From NCBI GenBank assembly GCA_019752925.1, contig JAIELP010000005.1, forward strand, positions 1 through 64,000: 64,000 nucleotides of DNA. The letters run 5' to 3'. A program made the position numbers and the translations under genes. Shown here piece by piece: positions 59,022 to 64,000 of this stretch. How positions within the stretch are numbered: the stretch's first letter is position 1; each line of letters opens with the position of its first letter. Below the pieces are notes generated by a model. The model made no database searches. It saw only the letters and a program-made list of their open reading frames with translations, and was not told the DNA's origin. This DNA is from a bacterium. GTDB lineage: Bacteria > Bdellovibrionota > Bdellovibrionia > Bdellovibrionales > Bdellovibrionaceae.

Positions 59022-59816
59022 TTAGTTTGTGAAAAGAGTTAAACCTAAAGTTATTGTTGTATCGTTGGCGCTTTTACTGTTGGTTAATCGTGATGATTCA
59101 GGTGCACCAATGCCAATTTCATATTGCTTACTGTTTTGCTGATAAAACGAGTTTTTAATATCCAAGCGGAAAGCCACATTACGGTTAATAAACAGTTGCT
59201 GTACAAAACCGATTTCATAGCTAGTGGCCGACTGCATTTCGTTAGCTTGCGATTTATTGCCGACACCGTCTTTATTCACTTTTTGTATTTCGTAATCGCT
59301 TTGGCCGAGTCCAAGTGTGAACCCCATATCGAAATATAAAATTCCAATATTCATAAAAGCCATTTTAGCATAAAAAGGCGTATAGGTGAGTGATAGAGTT
59401 TTTGAAGCTTTAACTAAGTTGAAGTCGGGTTTAGCTCCACCGAATTGCGTTTCATAGGAAGTTACAGTGTCATTCTGTGTAGATCCGTAAGTTAAATAAC
59501 TGAATTCCACGCCAAAATCTTCGTTAATAAAATAGCCCAGCATAGCGCCCGTAGCTTTGGCTTTCGCAAAAGGATCATTAATTAAGGGTCCATAAACTGC
59601 TGAAAGATAAAGTTTGCCGGTTTTAGAAAAGGTTCTATTCTGAATAACGCCGTAGTCATCATCTTTTGCCGCCCAGTATTTATCTTCGAGCTTTTTTAAA
59701 TCCACCTGATCGTTTGATGCGGGTGTTGTTGTTTGAGAGTATGCAAAATGAGCTATTAAATTAATTAATAAAACAATAATTAATGTTTTTGCATATTGAG
59801 GTTTTCTGATTTTCAT
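59022..59816 (-). CDS. Outer-membrane beta-barrel protein, GltH-like
   Basis: A signal peptide (TLIIVLLINLIAHFAYS) is followed by an acidic periplasmic part and alternating aromatic-rich strands: GKLYLSAVYGPLIND, FGVEFSYLTYGSTQND, SYEIGFVQQLFINRNVAFRL and DTTITLGLTLFTN, ending in a terminal aromatic-containing strand. The pattern fits a small outer-membrane beta-barrel. Position directly after an FHA/TonB-like gene matches GltH in Myxococcus xanthus; that assignment is by context, not by strong sequence similarity. Confidence 0.75.
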   Translation of the reverse strand: MKIRKPQYAKTLIIVLLINLIAHFAYSQTTTPASNDQVDLKKLEDKYWAAKDDDYGVIQNRTFSKTGKLYLSAVYGPLINDPFAKAKATGAMLGYFINEDFGVEFSYLTYGSTQNDTVTSYETQFGGAKPDFNLVKASKTLSLTYTPFYAKMAFMNIGILYFDMGFTLGLGQSDYEIQKVNKDGVGNKSQANEMQSATSYEIGFVQQLFINRNVAFRLDIKNSFYQQNSKQYEIGIGAPESSRLTNSKSANDTTITLGLTLFTN

Positions 59817-59860
59817 AAATTCTCCTACTGTCCTTGTGGTGTAATTCTCTTCATGAGAAA

Positions 59861-61285
59861 TTAAATAGTACTTTTGAATAAGAACGGGTATGTTACCAGC
59901 ACTTTAGTGCCGCCTTTAGGTTCCGGAAATTTCCATTTCGAAACCTTACTTAAAATACAGGATTCAACCGATAAATTTTTTAAAGTTGTATCGTTGATAG
60001 ACTGTGTTTCAACCTGACCGGTGCCTGCAATCGTAAATTTCACTGCAATTTTTCCGTACAGGTTAGGGTTGGCAGAAAGCTGGCGTTCGTAGCAATATAA
60101 AATTTGTCCCAATTGGGTTTTAATATATTGAGCGATCACTTCGCGATCTAAGCCTCCTACGATTTCAGATTCATCTTCAATAAGCCCGACGCCACCAGAG
60201 CCGGTTTTTCCCTGACCCAGTCCGCCTCCTAAACCCTTAGTGCCTTTACCGCCACCAACCCCGGCAGTTGAAACTCCAGAACCATTACCGACGGCTTCGC
60301 CGTTCCAGTTACGACCTGAAGCTTCCATTTTTCCCACGGCAGCTAAAGCTCTGCCTGAAGCGGCTTCACCTGCTTTAACTCCTTGAGTTGTTACCAGAAC
60401 GTTGGCTGTACGCGCCTCAGTAGCAGAAACTTTTCCTAGCAATTGTGAAATACGTGCACCAATAGCCCCTTTAAGTAGAGCTGTGGTTTTTGAACCACCC
60501 TGTGAGCCAGCTTTGTTGGGTGCAGCTGATGTTACGGCTTTTGAGCTTGGTTTATTTTGTTCACGTTTTATTTTTTTCATATCATTTTTAACCACAACAA
60601 TGCTTCCTGAAGTTTTTGTAACCGGTACTAAAACTTCTTCTTTTTTAGCTAAAAAAATAGCTGAAAAAATAAATGCGGCGGTAATACTTAAAGTGATAAT
60701 AAAAGGCTTTTTGCTTTCTTTATCTAGACCGCTGTTTTCAGCAGCTTCTTTTAAGTGTGCTATATCTTCTTTATTGATAATTTTTGTTCTGATTTGATAA
60801 CTAAACATTTCGCTTTGCTGCCAATCTTGGCTTGCGGGCAAATCAACTTTTTGCTGTTTTCCCTCTGCATACAAACTGAATTTTTCGCTAGGTAGGGTAA
60901 TATGAACACCCAGAAGTTTATTGTTTTGACTTACTACAACCAACTTTTTACTGATGGAGCCGTTTGAGTTGATGCGATCTAGCCCAGCTAAAATATCCAA
61001 ATCTTTCGTAAAAGATTCAAACTTTAGTGTTGAAGCGTGTAACTTAATTGTCGTACCGGATTCAATTAACTGATCGGCTTTTTCATTCTTGGTAGTAAAC
61101 GAAATGTAATGCCACTGTGAATCGCGGTACTCGATAACCGACTCAAAACTTGGTAAACTGTTGTCAATTGAGTTTAAATCAGCTTTGCGCGAGCAACCAA
61201 AGGTTAATAAGTCGGAGCCTTCGCTAAGCTTCCAGCTTTTAACCCGTCCGTCATTGGTTGTTTGTACAAGTTTTAAAGTACTCAT
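59861..61285 (-). CDS. FHA-like, single-TM, TonB-like protein, GltG-like
   Basis: A three-part protein: an N-terminal FHA-like fold (LTFGCSRKADLNSIDNSLPS, residues 27-46), a transmembrane helix (PFIITLSITAAFIFSAIFL, 194-212), a Gly-rich periplasmic stretch (GVGGGKGTKGLGGGLGQGKT) and an AgmX/PglI TonB-like C-terminal domain (LDREVIAQYIKTQLGQILYC to FPEPKGGTKVLVTYPFLFK). Myxococcus GltG has this layout and links an inner motor to outer-membrane parts. The lack of the GR of the FHA motif means phosphothreonine binding may be weak. Confidence 0.8.
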   Translation of the reverse strand: MSTLKLVQTTNDGRVKSWKLSEGSDLLTFGCSRKADLNSIDNSLPSFESVIEYRDSQWHYISFTTKNEKADQLIESGTTIKLHASTLKFESFTKDLDILAGLDRINSNGSISKKLVVVSQNNKLLGVHITLPSEKFSLYAEGKQQKVDLPASQDWQQSEMFSYQIRTKIINKEDIAHLKEAAENSGLDKESKKPFIITLSITAAFIFSAIFLAKKEEVLVPVTKTSGSIVVVKNDMKKIKREQNKPSSKAVTSAAPNKAGSQGGSKTTALLKGAIGARISQLLGKVSATEARTANVLVTTQGVKAGEAASGRALAAVGKMEASGRNWNGEAVGNGSGVSTAGVGGGKGTKGLGGGLGQGKTGSGGVGLIEDESEIVGGLDREVIAQYIKTQLGQILYCYERQLSANPNLYGKIAVKFTIAGTGQVETQSINDTTLKNLSVESCILSKVSKWKFPEPKGGTKVLVTYPFLFKSTI

Positions 61286-61302
61286 TATTTTCTCCTACAA
61301 AA

Positions 61303-61554
61303 TTAATCAGCAAAGAGAGCAGCTTCGCGGATTTTCTGGTCCACATCTTTTTGAATATTATAAAGCGGCAAAAATTTAAGACCTTTTTTCTGCACCAAAT
61401 AGGCTCCATCCGGGTTACGGATAGTTCCTTTAAGATTCATTTCAGAAAAGTTTACTTCCTGAATGGGTCTTATTTTTGTTGTTTTGGCGATAGCATCAGA
61501 ACTGACAACTAATATGAGGCTCAGCACTATCGTCGTAGATGAAATCCATTTCAT
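61303..61554 (-). CDS. Small exported protein of the Glt-like cluster
   Basis: An 83-residue protein with signal peptide (STTIVLSLILVVSSDAIA) and a short mature chain containing VNFSEMNLKGTIRNPDGAYL and a C-terminal helix (YNIQKDVDQKIREAALFAD). Related small proteins occur in the Glt clusters of myxobacteria and Bdellovibrio, in the position of GltF, but there is too little sequence to be sure. GGAG ribosome-binding site. It is 17 bp before the FHA/TonB-like gene and 43 bp after the TPR gene. Confidence 0.65.
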   Translation of the reverse strand: MKWISSTTIVLSLILVVSSDAIAKTTKIRPIQEVNFSEMNLKGTIRNPDGAYLVQKKGLKFLPLYNIQKDVDQKIREAALFAD

Positions 61555-61597
61555 ATATGATCTCCATGTTCATATGAATTGTTAACCAGCTCATAAT

Positions 61598-64000
61598 TTA
61601 CCCACCTACGTTCGACGTTAACTGATTGTTTTTAAAGTTCTTAATAAATTCAATTTTCTTTTTCAACCATTCCTGTTGTTCAGGTAGGCTCGATTTAGCT
61701 AAAGCTTTTTGATAGTAAACGGATGCGGTTTCTCGGCTGTTGCCCAAGTGTTCGTATATGCGGGCCTGCTCGATCAGCATTTCAACACGCTCGGTTTTAC
61801 TAAGAGCGGCGTACATTTCCGCTGTTTTCAGTGCCTGCACTGAATCGCCTTTTAATAAAATTGAGTCTACATGAAGTAAGTCCACACCATAATTATAGAT
61901 CTGCTCTGCCGATAATCTAGAAAATTCATCACTGGCCTTAAGATAATCCCCATCTGAGAAACACTTAATTGCGTAAACAAGTCGGGCTTCAGGAAGTTGC
62001 TCGCGATTGTCGAAAAGCTTTGCGAAAAATTCTAAAGAACTGTTCATATTTTTTACAGAATATAAAGCTTTTGCTTTGCCATAATTAACTAATGAACTGT
62101 TTTCTATTTGGCCTGATTTCTCCAATAACCAGAGAGCTTTTTCGTAATCAGATTCAGCATCGGCAATCAGAGCTAAATAGTACAAGCCGATAGCGCGATT
62201 TTCTTGAGTTGATGATATCTGTAGTGCGAGTTTTTCGGCGTCGTCTAATTTTTTATTTTGAATGCATGCATTTATGCTGGCTGCAGATAGATTTTTAACA
62301 TCACATCTGTTTGCTGATGCTGTCGAACGTGTATTAAATGATGATTTTAATGAAATTTCATTAGGGTAGTAAGAATTGAGCTTACTAATATCTGGGTACT
62401 TCACGCGCGGCTCCACAGTGTTTTCAATGCTGTGCTCATCCCATGCTATGATGTGGTTTTCATTAGAAGATAACTTTGAAATCTGTTTTAATGCGGAGTT
62501 ATTGTTTTTGCGTTTTTCGGCAAAGGGCTCGGTAAGTTTTACTAATTCGGACTTAAGTGTTTTTTTATCTGCAGCACTTAAAGTTTCAGGCAAGGGCATA
62601 TTACTGATGGCATCTATAAAGTGTGAGTAGACTCGGTCAATACCCTGTAATCCGCGCAATTGAATGGCATCTGATTTTGACATTTTAATTGCTGAAGAGA
62701 AAGCGGTGAAGGCTTTATCCATTTTTTCGGTTTTCATTGCAATCACCATAGAAAATTTGCTTTCACGGGTTTTAACACTTTGGCTGACAAACTCCTGCTC
62801 CAGTATCTGTGCCTGAATAAGCCGTGCTTCGGCTCTGAAGTCGGCATCCACAGGACGACTGTTGATTTTTAAACTTAAATTAAATGCTGAGGTGTAATCC
62901 TTCTTTTCTAATAATTTTTTAGCCTGATTAATCAGTATTTCGGTAGCAAAAGGTTCTATGTTGGAAGAGAGAATTTGATTTTGTATCTCCAGATATTCAG
63001 AGTTGTTCTGATTATCAAAGGTTTTCATCATCTTAGATAAAATTTCTACTTTTTTAGATTTGTCAGCAATCGCAAAAATTACTTTATAACATTTACGTGA
63101 ATCTGCTAACTGGCGATTGATTTTAAGTAAATCACAGATCAATTCTTGGTGTTTGAGAGCTTGAGCTTTATCAGCGATAACTAAATCCTTTAAAGTACTG
63201 ATTGCTAAATTAATATGGCCTGAATCAACATAGGTTTTTGCGGCTTCTTTAAGTGCGTCTAAATTACGTTTATCGTCGGGATACTGCTTGATAAAAGATA
63301 AACTTAAATTGGCTCCGTTAACATCCAAGCCTTTTGCGTACGATAATGAAATAGCCTGCCAGTAAGCATCCTGTGCCAGCTTGCTTTGTTTGTGTTCTTC
63401 TGAAAACTTAACCAGTAAATCAATTTGCTTTTGAACAGCTAAATTTTTTGAATCTATCTGTATTTGCGAGTAGTGAGATTCTTCTGCAATTTTTTTCAGC
63501 GCCTGCTCTCGCTTAGAATTTGATGTGCGTTTTAAAATATCCTGAGATATTTTTTGGATTGTAACATAATCTTTTTTGATGTTGTAAATATCTAGAACCA
63601 AGTCTTCTGATTTAAGTTTGATCTCTTCAGAGGCTTTGGTCATTAAAGGTTTAACATAGTTGAGTGAAAGATCGTAATCGTTCTGTTTATAGGCGATATA
63701 ACCCAGTTTGTACTGGATTTCGCTAGCGTGTTCTCCTGAGCTAAATTCTTTAATATAGCGTATGCCTAAAGTTTTTTGTTTTTCGGTGTAGGCAGCGTTT
63801 TCTTTTTTATCGAGAATTTTTTCTATAGAAAATAAAGCGGCATATAGCGAATCATGGGCCAGAGCTTTGTCTAAGCCTGGGTGTGTTGAAACCTGTTCGT
63901 AGTTTTGTGCCGCTTGTTCAAATTTAGATTGTTGGAAAAGTAATTCGGCAAATGCGTAACGGGATTTTGAATCGGGTTGTGTAGAGGTGTCGGTTGAAAG
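61598..64000 (-). CDS. Large TPR protein of the Glt-like cluster, 5' end outside window
   Basis: The frame runs open from its stop to the right edge (at least 800 codons), so the start lies beyond base 64000. ATG 63643 is merely internal. The sequence consists of TPR-type helix pairs throughout, such as GYIAYKQNDYDLSLNYVKPL, KTYVDSGHINLAISTLKDLV, LAQAQILEQEF-like helices and EHLGNSRETASVYYQKALA. Its position upstream of the small and FHA/TonB-like genes agrees with the periplasmic TPR proteins GltD/GltE (AgmU/AglT). No signal peptide is visible because the N-terminus is missing. Confidence 0.78.
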   Translation of the reverse strand, partial: LSTDTSTQPDSKSRYAFAELLFQQSKFEQAAQNYEQVSTHPGLDKALAHDSLYAALFSIEKILDKKENAAYTEKQKTLGIRYIKEFSSGEHASEIQYKLGYIAYKQNDYDLSLNYVKPLMTKASEEIKLKSEDLVLDIYNIKKDYVTIQKISQDILKRTSNSKREQALKKIAEESHYSQIQIDSKNLAVQKQIDLLVKFSEEHKQSKLAQDAYWQAISLSYAKGLDVNGANLSLSFIKQYPDDKRNLDALKEAAKTYVDSGHINLAISTLKDLVIADKAQALKHQELICDLLKINRQLADSRKCYKVIFAIADKSKKVEILSKMMKTFDNQNNSEYLEIQNQILSSNIEPFATEILINQAKKLLEKKDYTSAFNLSLKINSRPVDADFRAEARLIQAQILEQEFVSQSVKTRESKFSMVIAMKTEKMDKAFTAFSSAIKMSKSDAIQLRGLQGIDRVYSHFIDAISNMPLPETLSAADKKTLKSELVKLTEPFAEKRKNNNSALKQISKLSSNENHIIAWDEHSIENTVEPRVKYPDISKLNSYYPNEISLKSSFNTRSTASANRCDVKNLSAASINACIQNKKLDDAEKLALQISSTQENRAIGLYYLALIADAESDYEKALWLLEKSGQIENSSLVNYGKAKALYSVKNMNSSLEFFAKLFDNREQLPEARLVYAIKCFSDGDYLKASDEFSRLSAEQIYNYGVDLLHVDSILLKGDSVQALKTAEMYAALSKTERVEMLIEQARIYEHLGNSRETASVYYQKALAKSSLPEQQEWLKKKIEFIKNFKNNQLTSNVGG

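Noticed and set aside
60402-60797. 131-codon plus-strand frame inside the FHA/TonB-like gene
   Set aside because: Antisense of a Gly/Ala-rich coding stretch, where stop codons are rare on both strands.
1-64000. tRNA, rRNA, CRISPR array, IS element or prophage
   Set aside because: No cloverleaf, rRNA segment, regular repeats, transposase or phage genes were recognised on either strand.

Overview
The window reads as chromosomal DNA of a low-GC (about 40% by eye) Gram-negative bacterium of the Bdellovibrio group, most like Pseudobdellovibrionaceae. Supporting signs are a free-standing cyclic-di-GMP RNA resembling the abundant Bdellovibrio riboswitch RNA, a Myxococcus-type Glt gliding-machinery cluster, a complete MoxR/Bat operon, many small Sec-exported proteins without known families, and general Gram-negative envelope genes (MacB, RND pump, HtrA, MltD, MurJ). 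No rRNA, tRNA, IS element, prophage or CRISPR array was recognised. This lineage assignment is an inference from gene content.

Layout. 1-4.1 kb: a TolC/MacA/MacB-type tripartite exporter. 4.1-9.4 kb: small exported proteins, a VF530-type protein, a CBS-pair protein and a pirin. 9.6-11.2 kb: YajQ, an S4 protein and a pseudouridine synthase. 11.2-18.2 kb: an arginine/polyamine block, argC-argJ-argB-argR-homospermidine synthase, divergent from an Orn/Lys/Arg-type decarboxylase. A shared intergenic region carries GCATAATTATGC operators that look like ARG boxes. 18.2-24.8 kb: SIMPL protein, cysteine-cluster protein, DEAD-box helicase, two divergent RRM proteins, an FKBP isomerase and exported proteins. 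24.9-27.2 kb: HtrA, DUF1844 and a catalytically dead HtpX-like protein in one operon. 27.2-36.1 kb: moxR-DUF58-batA-batB-batC-batD-mltD, closely packed with several overlapping junctions.

36.1-36.8 kb is the most striking non-coding region. It holds a minus-strand c-di-GMP-I aptamer with its own terminator and no gene to control. 36.8-42.2 kb: ABC-F ATPase, then an RND transporter and an Mrp ATPase that lacks the usual CxxC. 42.3-47.5 kb: a J-like membrane protein, an exported protein, glycyl-tRNA synthetase and pyruvate phosphate dikinase. 47.6-52 kb: PilZ protein, rpsT, murJ (possibly starting at an AUA codon) and a large exported protein. 52-56.3 kb: DegT-type aminotransferase, DOPA-dioxygenase-like enzyme, YceI, LysR regulator and HD hydrolase. 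56.3-64 kb: a minus-strand operon for a Glt-like envelope-spanning machine (TPR, small exported protein, FHA-TM-TonB-like, beta-barrel, TPR/coiled coil, coiled coil), truncated at the right edge.

The genes are tightly packed. Convergent neighbours often share their stop codons, and long ORFs on the opposite strand of real genes were treated as shadows.
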